DNA from: Punctularia strigosozonata HHB-11173 SS5
Lineage: Eukaryota > Basidiomycota > Agaricomycetes > Corticiales > Punctulariaceae
Direction of reading: 5' to 3'
Assembly (NCBI RefSeq): GCF_000264995.1
Contig: NW_006767439.1
Location: 1,620,102-1,643,253, forward strand
DNA length: 23,152 nt
Part shown: positions 1 through 8,307 of the stretch, piece by piece
How the letters are laid out: the number at the start of each line of letters is the position of its first letter
Numbering within the stretch: the stretch's first letter is position 1
Translations under genes and position numbers: made by a program
The notes under the pieces: model-generated
The model's database searches: none
What the model was told of the DNA's origin: nothing
What the model saw: only the letters and a program-made list of their open reading frames with translations

Positions 1-310
1 GACTGACAGAGAGACGCTCGACCCCAAATGAACACCCGTTGGGGCTACCAACTGACCAGACAGCCGAAATGTCCGATCAATCGGCTAGAGTCGATAGGAA
101 TGGGGGTACGAGCCACACTAGACCTCAGGCTGTCACACAGCCAAGGCTAGGAAGGGAGAGGGACGATCGAGAAAAGAAGCTAGACGGCAAGTTGCAGCCA
201 GCAAAGACGCGCGCAAAGTCGATCGAGATTCAGAGTTACGAGAGCTCAGGGCTCATAACCTGATGAACTTCTGGATCTGAAGGCAAGAGCGATAATTCCC
301 TAATATATGA

Positions 311-342
311 TCCTCAGTCAAAGTATAAGGGAAAAGACTGAG
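311..342. repeat. Hairpin-forming direct repeat, copy 1
   Basis: This 32-nt unit begins TCCTCAGTC and ends GACTGAG and is identical to the copy at 430-461. Inside each unit, CTCAGTC (313-319) and GACTGAG (336-342) are perfect 7-bp inverted arms around a 16-nt purine-rich loop. Confidence 0.85.
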
Positions 343-429
343 TTACGCATGTAGTACCTAATATATGACTACAGAGGCATCATAAGTACGTTAGGACATA
401 AGGGACATGAAGGGACATGGCAGACTCAC

Positions 430-461
430 TCCTCAGTCAAAGTATAAGGGAAAAGACTGAG
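430..461. repeat. Hairpin-forming direct repeat, copy 2
   Basis: Second identical copy of the unit at 311-342, starting 119 nt downstream. Both the stem and the loop are conserved, so the copies are recent or under constraint. Confidence 0.85.
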
Positions 462-1081
462 GAGATGCGAAGGGAGAGCTCCTGGTATATGTGAGGGAGC
501 TCGAGGGAAGCATTTCCATAAAGGGAACAAAAGAATGTGCCTAAAGCGGTAATATCAATCAGGAAAGATAGAAGATCGCAAAGAAGAACACAAGAATAGA
601 ACATGTGAGAGAATCTGTACATAATAGGTAACGAGCGTGTGATATTTCCTTATATATACAATATACAAAGTTCAACAATGCTCCTAGATCTGATGAAGAT
701 GATGCATCTCCACTTCGAGCTTCGGCACCTTTGGATGAAGGCGGGAGCGTTGGCGCAAATCAGACGCTGCAATTCATTACTTACCTGGAGTGTCGTATGA
801 AGTACCGCCATCCCTCTCCACCACAGCAAGCCTGAATCCACCTCGCGCGCCACAGGCGGTGGGGCTTATCGCACGGTCCCAAATTGGTGAAGCGTGGCTA
901 CTATATGTACCGTGCTACTATGACTCCGACTTGCGATTGCAACCAGCTCGCCCCGCACACTACCAATCTGGAGGACTCGCTTAGAATCAATCAACAATAT
1001 TCAATCGTGATTGTATGCATAGAGTTACTCGATATGATCCGCATCCGAGAACTGACCCCAACAGTTCACATAGAGTTATAC

Positions 1082-4000
1082 ATGGGCACCGTCGCTGTCG
1101 TTCGAGGCCGGCGGAGATATTGGCTTGCTGCCATGGACGCGTCCATAGCTGCCTCCAGGCTAGCGCTTGACGCCCACCTGCAGAACCGGCTGCGTGATCT
1201 TGATTTGCATCATAATCTGGCAACACAACTTCTTCTTCGGTATGAAGAAGCTGGCGGCGACCAACTGATGGACGAATGCATCCGCCTGCACCGCTTATTA
1301 CTCTCGTGGACGAACCTCGGTAGGGAGCGGAGAGCGTCGGTGAAGGAGAGCCTGGCCCACGCCCTAACACTTGATTATTGGCGCACCAGCAAATCCGACG
1401 TACTTGAGGAGGCGCTTGCGCTGTCCAAGGCTGCGATGACGACGAGAAGTGATACAGGTCGCGGTCTGGCATGGCCTGCCGCTATTTGCGCGATGGCATG
1501 CAATGCGTTATTCTACAGCAATCCCGCCGGTGATGCGATCCAGCAGATGACTTCCTGCTTGTCTGCACTGACCGAGGATCTAAACACCCCGGAAGCCGAC
1601 ACACCCTGCAATTTTAGGATCCTGCGCGCTATTTCGTATTGCCTCCATCGTCAGGGGGTGGCACTCAGAAATATCCATGCGCTTGATGATGCAGTTGCTT
1701 ATGCTCGCAACACCTGCAGGAGCTGCGAAAGCATGATACCGATTGATCAGCACCGGTGTCTCTATTCTCTGGCGCAGGCGCTTTATTCGCGTTATACCCA
1801 TTTCCATACCACTCGCGAAGATCTGCATGAGGCCATCGCCTGCTATAGGCAGGCAATCGAGCATACTATTGAAGTGGTTCCGCCAAGCAGCCTCGCCACC
1901 AATCTTGCGTATGCGCTCTTAACACGCTTTGAAGACACCGGAAGCATGGACGATTTAGATGAGGTCATTCTAAACCTCCTGCCCCACGTCGGTAACACTC
2001 CATGCGGGTACGAGTGGTCCGTACGGCATGTGTTATGCATTGCGCTTTTTAGAAGGTTTGAGCGGACAGGCAACCCATCGGAGTTGGATGAAGCATCAAT
2101 TCATGCTCGCACTTGCTATGATTCGGCCAAGTCCGCCAGACGGCGCGTTGTTGGCATATCCTGGATTTGCGAGCTTTTGACTGCAGATATCCAGAGACGT
2201 AACTGGCTCAATCTTCCTTGTGATCCAGCACTTCTCTTTGAAGCATGCAAATTCAGCCGTGATTATCTAGCACTGGCTCCTCAAGGAAATCCGGCGAGAT
2301 ACGAGGCGCTTCGCCATACCGCCTACGCCTTGCAGAGGCTCGGGTCCTTGAAGGAGTCCATATCTGACCTAGACGAGGCCACCGGTCACTGTCGCGAAGC
2401 ATTGCAGCTCTGCCCTCAAGGCCATACGGATCTTGCAGAAACACATAACATCCTAGCAGATACGTTGCAATCTTATTCAAAGTTAAGCGGTGACTTGGCC
2501 CTTGTTGGAAAGGCCATTGAGCACAGGAGAATTGCTCTCAGTCTGACGGCAACCGTGCGGCCGGTGTACGGTGCCATGCTCTCCGGCCTTGCAGACGATT
2601 TCTATGCTCAGTTTCAAGTGACACGGGACAAGCACGCATCCGCAGAGTGTGTACGCGCCCATGCAAAGGCCGCCAATCATCCCTATTCCTCTATTACCAG
2701 CCGATTGAGCTACAACGAGCGATGCATCTATGTGGCAATGGAGGTGAACGACAGAACATCCATCTCCGCGGCTCATCATCAAGCAATGAATCTTCTGCCT
2801 CGAGTTGCATACCACGGAATGGATGTGAGATCTCGACTGGAGGCTCTGAAGAGCGCCCAAGGTCTTGGTGTGACAGCTGCGATACATGCCATATCCAATC
2901 AGCAACCACGCATCGCTATAGAATTTCTGGAACACGGACGAGCGGTATTGTGGAACGGCGTTCTGCAGCTCCGAAATCCTTTTGAAGGCCTCCCGGCTGA
3001 ACTATGTGTTCGATTGCGAGAAGTATCTCGTAGCCTAGACAAAGCGGGTCTGACATCATTCCGAGATACTGGAGAGACCGAAGCTTCCCGACGGCGCAAA
3101 CTCGCCGACGAGTTCGAAGAACTCTTGCAACGATCTCGGCGGATCCCTGGCTTTGAGCATTTTTTACTCCCTCCCGGGTTTGAGGATCTACGGGTAGCTG
3201 CGTCTGGAGGGCCCGTCGTACTATTGGTTGCTACAAGCGACGTGGCACACGGCATTATAATACCGTCGGATACAGAGGAGCCCTGCGTCGTTCCATTGCC
3301 CCACGTCAGCGTGTTGTGCGTGTCAAAATGGTCGGAGACACTCACGCACGCTCAGCGAAGTGCGCGCAATCGACATCATCGTGCTATACCTGGCGGAAAC
3401 TCGGAGCACGGCACCTCCGATCCAAGCAGAGCCCTAGTGAAAGTCAAGGTACCCAAACCGAATATGTCTCACGTCTTGGAGGGAGTATGGGAGAACGTAG
3501 TCATGCCAATCCTCGCCGCCTTGCAGCTTCCGGTAAGTGCTCCCGAACTCTTCACGATCCGTCGAGTTGACGCGGGAGTTCAGTATAAGCGCAACGAGGC
3601 CCGCCCTCGGCTGTGGTGGTGCCCAACCGGAAATTTCGCATTCTTGCCAATGCATGCCGCGGGAAACTCATCCGGCGTGTGCACATCTGACTACGTCGTC
3701 TCGTCCTATACCCCGTCACTCGGCGCTCTTGTCGAAGCGCGGAAGCAGCGCGACGTCAGCGTCCCTCCTTCAGCTGCCCGAGTAGTACTCGTCGCGCAGC
3801 CCAATGTCGTGGGCAACGCTACTCTCCCGGTTGCGGCGGCAGAGGTATCACAGTTAGCGACCCTGCATCCGCCCGAACAGACTATACGCATAGATCAGGA
3901 GGTGCTTGAATCGCCAACGGACCGCGGCGGGCGCAGCGCGGCAGCGGTCACGGACGTATACGAGGCGATTCGGCACGCGTCTGTCGTGCACCTCGCTTGC

Positions 4001-4454
4001 CACGCAAAACAGGATCGTGGCGACCCCATGAGCAGCGGATTCGTCCTCGAGGGTGGGATGCTGACGATAGCCGACATCGCTAGGGCTAGGATGCCCCGAG
4101 CGTTCTTTGCATTCCTTAGTGCGTGCGAGTCAGCTGCCGGAGACGAAAGTCTACCGGACGAAATCGTGCATCTCGCCGGATCCATGTTGTTTGCGGGATT
4201 CAAGTCTGTGGTGGGCACTATGTGGTGAGTACCGCCTCAAATAACAAGGAACCACCGCACTGACCCCCGAAACAGGGGAGATGTACGACTTGGATGGACC
4301 TGATGTGGCAAAGGAAGTCCACGAAGCACTGCTGAACGGCGGATACGAGGAATCCAGCTTGATCCCTCGAGCACTCGATTCCGCTGTTCGGAAGCTTCGC
4401 GAGAGAGGGCTACCCCCGGAACGGTGGGCTACCTATGTTCATATGGGTATCTGA
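1082..4454 (+). CDS. TPR-CHAT domain protein 1 (caspase-fold protease)
   Basis: Proposed exons are 1082-3532, 3584-4224 and about 4277-4454 (about 1089 residues). Residues about 30-560 form TPR-like helical repeats of the pattern LA-x-LL-x-R(Y/F)-x3-G-x4-DLDEAI. The rest is a CHAT domain with the expected catalytic pair: His957 in HLACHA (codon 4001-4003) and Cys998 in LSACES (codon 4124-4126). CHAT is a caspase/separase-like cysteine protease fold; TPRs usually bind a partner or substrate. The ATG at 1082 was chosen because MGTVAVVRG...WLAAMDASIA aligns with the start of the paralogue at 14552; the frame is open back to at least 884. Intron 3533-3583 (GTAAGT...CAG) lacks a stop and is a multiple of 3, but the paralogue has an intron at the same position. 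The last exon encodes MYDLDGP...WATYVHMGI. Its only nearby canonical acceptor (AG at 4274-4275) leaves it one base out of phase, so the gene may be frameshifted, or the base may be an error. Substrate unknown. Confidence 0.85.
3533..3583 (+). other. Stopless 51-nt intron in TPR-CHAT gene 1
   Basis: The segment begins GTAAGT, carries a branch-like TTGAC and ends TTCAG. It reads through in frame as 17 residues. The paralogue on the other strand has an intron at exactly this point (12023-12080), and after removal both proteins read LP followed by a (C/Y)K(G/R)NE(S/A)RPRLWWCP-type sequence. The match supports a real intron that could be retained without breaking the frame. Confidence 0.8.
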
Positions 4455-4589
4455 GGAAGCGATCGTAGCACTCGATGCAGGCGGCTTGACGTCGTTCAAG
4501 GCTGCAAAGTACAAGTTTGGTCAAGCTGCCAGAGCAGTGAAACGACATTCGTGACCGTAACCTTTCCACCCTCACTACTGTCGCCGGTC

Positions 4590-6292
4590 TCACAGCAGCA
4601 TCCTCCCCGCCCATCGTGGCATCGCTATACACTCCCTCACATTCTCCACGCCGCCCACCCACCCGATCAAGCGCTCGAACCCCAAGCCGAACCCGCCATG
4701 CGGCGCCCCACCGTACCTCCTCAAATCCACATACCACTCGTACGCCTCCCTCTCCAGCCCGTGCCTCCCGATCGCCTCCTCCAACAGATGCACCCTATGC
4801 TCCCTCAACGACCCGCCCGCCAGCTCGCCGAGCTGGGGCACGAGCAGATCAAAACACGCGACGGTCCGCCGGCCGTCGTCGTCGTCGTCGTCGTTGGCGC
4901 GCATGTAGAACGGCTTGAGCGCGGCCGGGTAGTCGGTCACGAACACCGGGCCGCCGACGAGCGATTCCGCGAGCCATCGCTCGTGCTCGCTCTGCAACGC
5001 CTGGCCCCACCTCGGCTCGAACGCGAACGCCCGTCCGCTCGCCTCCAGCGCGCGCACGGCCTGCGTATAGCTCATCCGCGCCCACGCCTTATCCGCCCTC
5101 GCCGCGTCTTCCAACGCCGCGCGCCGCGCTTCGTCGACCTCGGCGCCGGCGAGCGCGTCGCGCAGGACGCGCTTGACGGACCCCTCGACGACGTCGCACA
5201 CGTCCCGGACGCGGTCGACGAACGTCCACTCGGCCTCGAGCATCCAGAACTCGGCGAGGTGCCGGCCGGTTTGGGAGCGTTCGGCGCGGAAGCAGGGCCC
5301 GAGGGTGTAGACGCGCGAGAGGGCGGCGGCGAGGGATTCGAGGTGGAGCTGGGAGGAGACGGTGAGGTAGGCCGGGCGGCCGAAGAACTCGTCCGTGGAC
5401 GGTGGGGCCGGTGCTTGAGGGGTGCGAGAAGGGGAGCGGTCGGGCGACGATGGGACGGGCGAGGGGTGGGTGATGCGGAAGGTTTCGCCGGCGCCTTCGC
5501 AGTCGTTGGAGGTGACGACGGGTGTGTGGGTGTAGACGAACCCGAGGTCCTGTCGTTTTAGATGTGGGGGGTGAGGAGGTGAGGGAGATGTAAAACTTGA
5601 GGAGGGACAACGCACCCTGAAATGGTGGTGGAAGGAGGACGCGGCGCCGTCCCTGAGCCGGAGCATGGACGCGATCGCGTCCGTCTTCGTGCGGAGATGA
5701 CAGTGGTCGCGGAGGTACTCTGTCGACAGCGCTTGTTTTTGTATCGGATACGTCTACCCCATTCGTGACCGTCTCAGAGGCGTAGGCGAGCGGATACGGA
5801 CACGCTTACCTCCGGGTCGCACTCGCCGATGACATCGACCCCGTCGACCTGCAATTCCCTATCCTGCCCCTTCCCGAGGCTCTCCACGAGCCGCCCGGTC
5901 AACCGCACGCTCGCGCCGTTCGTCAACCTAGATATTACGAGACGTTATCGGCATGATCGAAGAGCGAACAACGCGGAAAGGTAACCCCCCGCATATATAT
6001 ATATATAGATATATACGCACGGTTTGGCGAGCTCGGGGTCGCGAAAGACGGCCTGGAGGCCGCGGGCGGAGCTCCCGTCGGACACGACCGCGAACGCGAC
6101 GCGTTTCTGGCGCCGGACGGATTTGATCCAGCCGTGGACCTGCACATTTTCTGCTGCTGCTGCTGCTGCTGCGGGTGGAGTGCCCGTACCGACGGGGATG
6201 CTTGGGGAGGCCAGGAGTTGCTTGATGGTCGGGGGCAGACCCGACCTGAACCCGGGCGCGGTGGTCGCGGTCGAGAAGAGACGGCGGAGCAT
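4590..6292 (-). CDS. SLM5: Asparaginyl-tRNA synthetase, mitochondrial type
   Basis: Exons on the minus strand are 6292-6021, 5927-5810, 5753-5616 and 5549-4590, giving 495 residues. The enzyme charges tRNA-Asn with asparagine, presumably in mitochondria. The N-terminus MLRRLFSTATTAPGF is basic and hydroxylated like a mitochondrial presequence. An OB-fold anticodon-binding domain follows (VHGWIKSVRRQKRVAF, then LTNGASVRLTGRLVES). The class II core has the AsnRS signatures ETYPIQKQALSTEYLR, VTSNDCEGAGE, motif 2 FRAERSQTGRHLAEFW (263-278) and motif 3 GFGLGFERLIGW (about 462-473). Oddities are a polyalanine tract from a CTG microsatellite in exon 1, a six-Asp run (4875-4892), a Pro/Ser-rich insert at about 203-227, and a 66-nt stopless third intron (5550-5615). 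A cytosolic AsnRS is less likely given the presequence and the missing N-terminal extension. The symbol is the yeast orthologue's name. Confidence 0.93.
4875..4892. repeat. GTC trinucleotide repeat in AsnRS exon 4
   Basis: Six GTC units on the plus strand encode six aspartates on the minus strand, lengthening the loop between PFYMRAN and GRRTVACFDLLVPQLG. Confidence 0.9.
5993..6015. repeat. AT dinucleotide microsatellite in AsnRS intron 1
   Basis: A run of AT repeats with one G interruption lies just inside the donor (GTGCGT at 6020-6015) of the 93-nt first intron (5928-6020). Confidence 0.85.
6151..6172. repeat. CTG trinucleotide repeat in AsnRS exon 1
   Basis: Seven CTG units on the plus strand read as GCA on the minus strand and give a polyalanine stretch between the presequence and the OB fold. 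Confidence 0.9.
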
Positions 6293-6747
6293 GGTCGGCG
6301 GTGACGCGACGCGTTGCGTTCAAATTTATCGTGTACACTGTATCACACAGGGCTTCGGTCCGAGAGTCATCGTCGTACTACATGATATAATATCATGGCT
6401 CAGAGGGCGCGTTTTTTGCGAGTCATCTTTCCTTTGGCGCTGCTGTGAATATCGTTCATGCATTACACTATGCGCGGCGCAAGGGGGGGGGATGGAGTTA
6501 CACGCAGACGGGGGGCGCATGTTCACGAAATACGCCGTGAATTTTTCTCGTTCTTTCGACGCACCACGGAGGATGGCGGGCGCGCGGGGGCAGATAGCCG
6601 AAAAAAAACACAAACACGTAGGCCTCCCCCCCTGCACCGTTCGGGACCACGGTTCTCGCCCGTCGATGGGCCCGACACCGACCCGAGGGGGCCGTCCAAC
6701 AACACGCGCAACGCGGCATTACATCGCGCGCGCTCAAGCTCCCAAAA
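6293..6747. promoter_or_regulatory. Spacer: Sm D1 3' end and AsnRS promoter
   Basis: These 455 nt separate the end of Sm D1 from the start of AsnRS, both on the minus strand. They should hold the 3' UTR of the first and the promoter of the second. No gene was recognised. Notable contents are the 17-nt palindrome at 6381-6397 about 90 nt upstream of the AsnRS start, a G run near 6483-6492 and an A run near 6600-6608. Confidence 0.5.
6381..6397. promoter_or_regulatory. Perfect palindrome upstream of AsnRS
   Basis: CATGATAT, one central A, then ATATCATG: two perfect 8-bp arms. It contains TATA-like sequence on both strands and lies about 90 nt before the AsnRS ATG, so it may be the core promoter or a dimeric factor site. 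Function is inferred from position only. Confidence 0.4.
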
Positions 6748-7440
6748 TCAGAACCCGCGTCCCCGGCCCCTCCCGCGTCCCCTCCCCCTCGCGCGGTCCC
6801 CGCGCCCGCCGCGCCCGCGCCCGCGCACGTCGTCCTTCTTCTTGCCCTTGGGCTTGGGGGCGTCGTCGACGAGGAGGGTGTCGAGGGGCAGGGCGTCGGG
6901 GAGGACGAAGTAGCGGATGTTGTTGCCGCGGATGGAGAGCGTGTCGAGGCTGACGGGCTCGCGGTTGCGCATCGACATCTTGACGGTTTTGAGGTGGGTG
7001 TTCATCTGCATGTCGACGCCTGGCGTGCCGGGGGGGCCGGGGGTGAGGGTGGTAGAGAGGGTGGTAGAGAGGGTGTGTGTTTTTGTGGTGGTGGTGGTGT
7101 TGAGGGGCGATGCGTATCGTTGGGTGGAGGGGGATTGAGGTCAGATTCGACGAGAATAATGAAGACGAGAGTGCGTTACCGGTGATGGTGCCGTGCACGA
7201 CGGACCCGTTCTTGAGCTCGATCGTCACCGACTCGTTGTTCAATTTCATCAAAAACCTATCGGGGGCGAAGAAAGAGACATCAGTACACGGATCTTTCAG
7301 GCGGAGGCATGCGTTCTGGAACCAAATCGCGCGCGCTCCCATTCCATCCAGGTTTTTTTTTGTGTTGCTCCAGCATCCCTTTGCATCCTTCCTCGATCAC
7401 GCTGGGGCGAGTCAGCTGGTACTCACCTGACGAGCTTCAT
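6748..7440 (-). CDS. SMD1: Small nuclear ribonucleoprotein Sm D1
   Basis: Exons are 7440-7427, 7256-7180 and 7019-6748 on the minus strand (120 residues; human Sm D1 has 119). Sm D1 is one of the seven ring proteins that assemble on U1, U2, U4 and U5 snRNAs in the spliceosome. The spliced protein begins [19 protein letters not shown], continues through Sm motif 1 ([20 protein letters not shown]) and Sm motif 2 ([14 protein letters not shown]), and ends in a GRG/RGG-rich tail of the kind that is symmetrically dimethylated on arginine. The first exon is only 14 nt and ends two bases into the Arg5 codon. Introns are 170 nt (7257-7426) and 160 nt (7020-7179). The tail is low in complexity but in frame to its stop. 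Confidence 0.96.
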
Positions 7441-8307
7441 GGTGGATGCCTTGGTCCTCGACGCGAGGTATTGGGGAAGAAGGGCGTGGCGAGGCGAGGC
7501 AAGGCTCACACGCAGAGCTGAGCGCCTGTAAGATGCGGCTGTGTAGCGGGCGCTTATCGTCATCGTGGCTGTGTAATGCATATTTTGGACCGAATTTGTG
7601 CCCCAATCTCGCTCTTCATGCACCCTGCTCAGTGCTCTGTCTTCGCGCCGTGCATTGCAGGATCGCGACCGGCTCAGTCCCGCCGTGCACGTATGTAGCT
7701 TTCCATCGGCAACTTTGCTATTCAATCTCGCCGCTGCGACTGTAATGCTTTCCCTCCCACGCAGATGACGATCCGGCGACCCGGCCTTTCCTTCGACTTT
7801 GCCGGGGCGTTTTGCTCGTCCCGTGGATCCGACGGGGCGCAATCGTCTCGTGTTTCTGAGTCTGACTACAGCGTCGCGCGCACCACCTCTTCCTCCCCTC
7901 TCAAAGGCTATGTGCCCCCCTCTTTCCGAAGCCCATCCCGAACGGGAAACCGAGCCCCGAACCCCATGACCTTCCCCCTCGCCGCTCCTCTGGGAACGCG
8001 TCCCCAGATAGCAGGCGCTATACCATACTTCGACCTGCGCAGGCGGATCAGCTGGTCGATCAATGATACGCCGTGGGGGCACCCCGGCGTGCTTCCTCCC
8101 TCCCGCCGCCCATTCATTCGCTTTCGATTCCGCCGCGGTTCGGCGCCCAGACTCGGACGGGGCTACCGAGTTTGGGAGGGAACGGTATGGAAACCTTGTC
8201 CGGAGCAGCGTGAGGTCCGATGACGGCAGATAAGGACCGGACGGTGCAAGCGAGGAAGGACGCGCTCCTGCCCTTTGCGCTCCTCGACGTCTACGCCGGT
8301 GGCCACT
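7441..8307. promoter_or_regulatory. Divergent intergenic region between Sm D1 and sugar transporter
   Basis: This 867-nt stretch lies between the divergent starts of Sm D1 (minus) and the transporter (plus), so it should hold both promoters. It is pyrimidine-rich, with no clear TATA box. A plus-strand open frame (7765-8223) is Arg/Pro/Ser-rich, resembles nothing I know and is probably chance in GC-rich DNA. Two hexamers fit the CreA/Mig1 consensus SYGGRG (CCCCAG near 7999, GTGGGG near 8071). Such sites could mean glucose repression of the transporter, but they are common by chance. Confidence 0.4.

Larger units (their letters stand above)
1..1081. repeat. Repeat-rich, gene-poor left flank (possible retroelement remnant)
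   Basis: I see no convincing coding region here; the open frames are short and match no family I know. The stretch is purine-rich and AT-richer than the gene blocks. It holds a 32-nt direct repeat (311-342 and 430-461), a 12-nt repeat CCTAATATATGA at 299-310 and 357-368, and a short tandem GGGACATGA-like repeat near 401-418. A TATA-rich tract at about 649-667 is followed by TTCAACA near 673-679, the kind of ending seen on many LTRs. No matching TGTTGAA start was found, so an LTR cannot be delimited. The last few hundred bases should contain the promoter and 5' UTR of the TPR-CHAT gene that starts at 1082. Confidence 0.4.

Noticed and set aside
884-1081. Upstream extension of the TPR-CHAT 1 frame
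   Set aside because: The 66 extra codons have no counterpart in the paralogue, which starts at the position equivalent to 1082. An upstream start or 5' exon cannot be fully excluded.
4551-5561. Plus-strand open frame of 336 codons
   Set aside because: It lies antisense to AsnRS exon 4, is Arg/Glu/Val-rich without family resemblance, and is explained by the third-position GC bias of the real gene.
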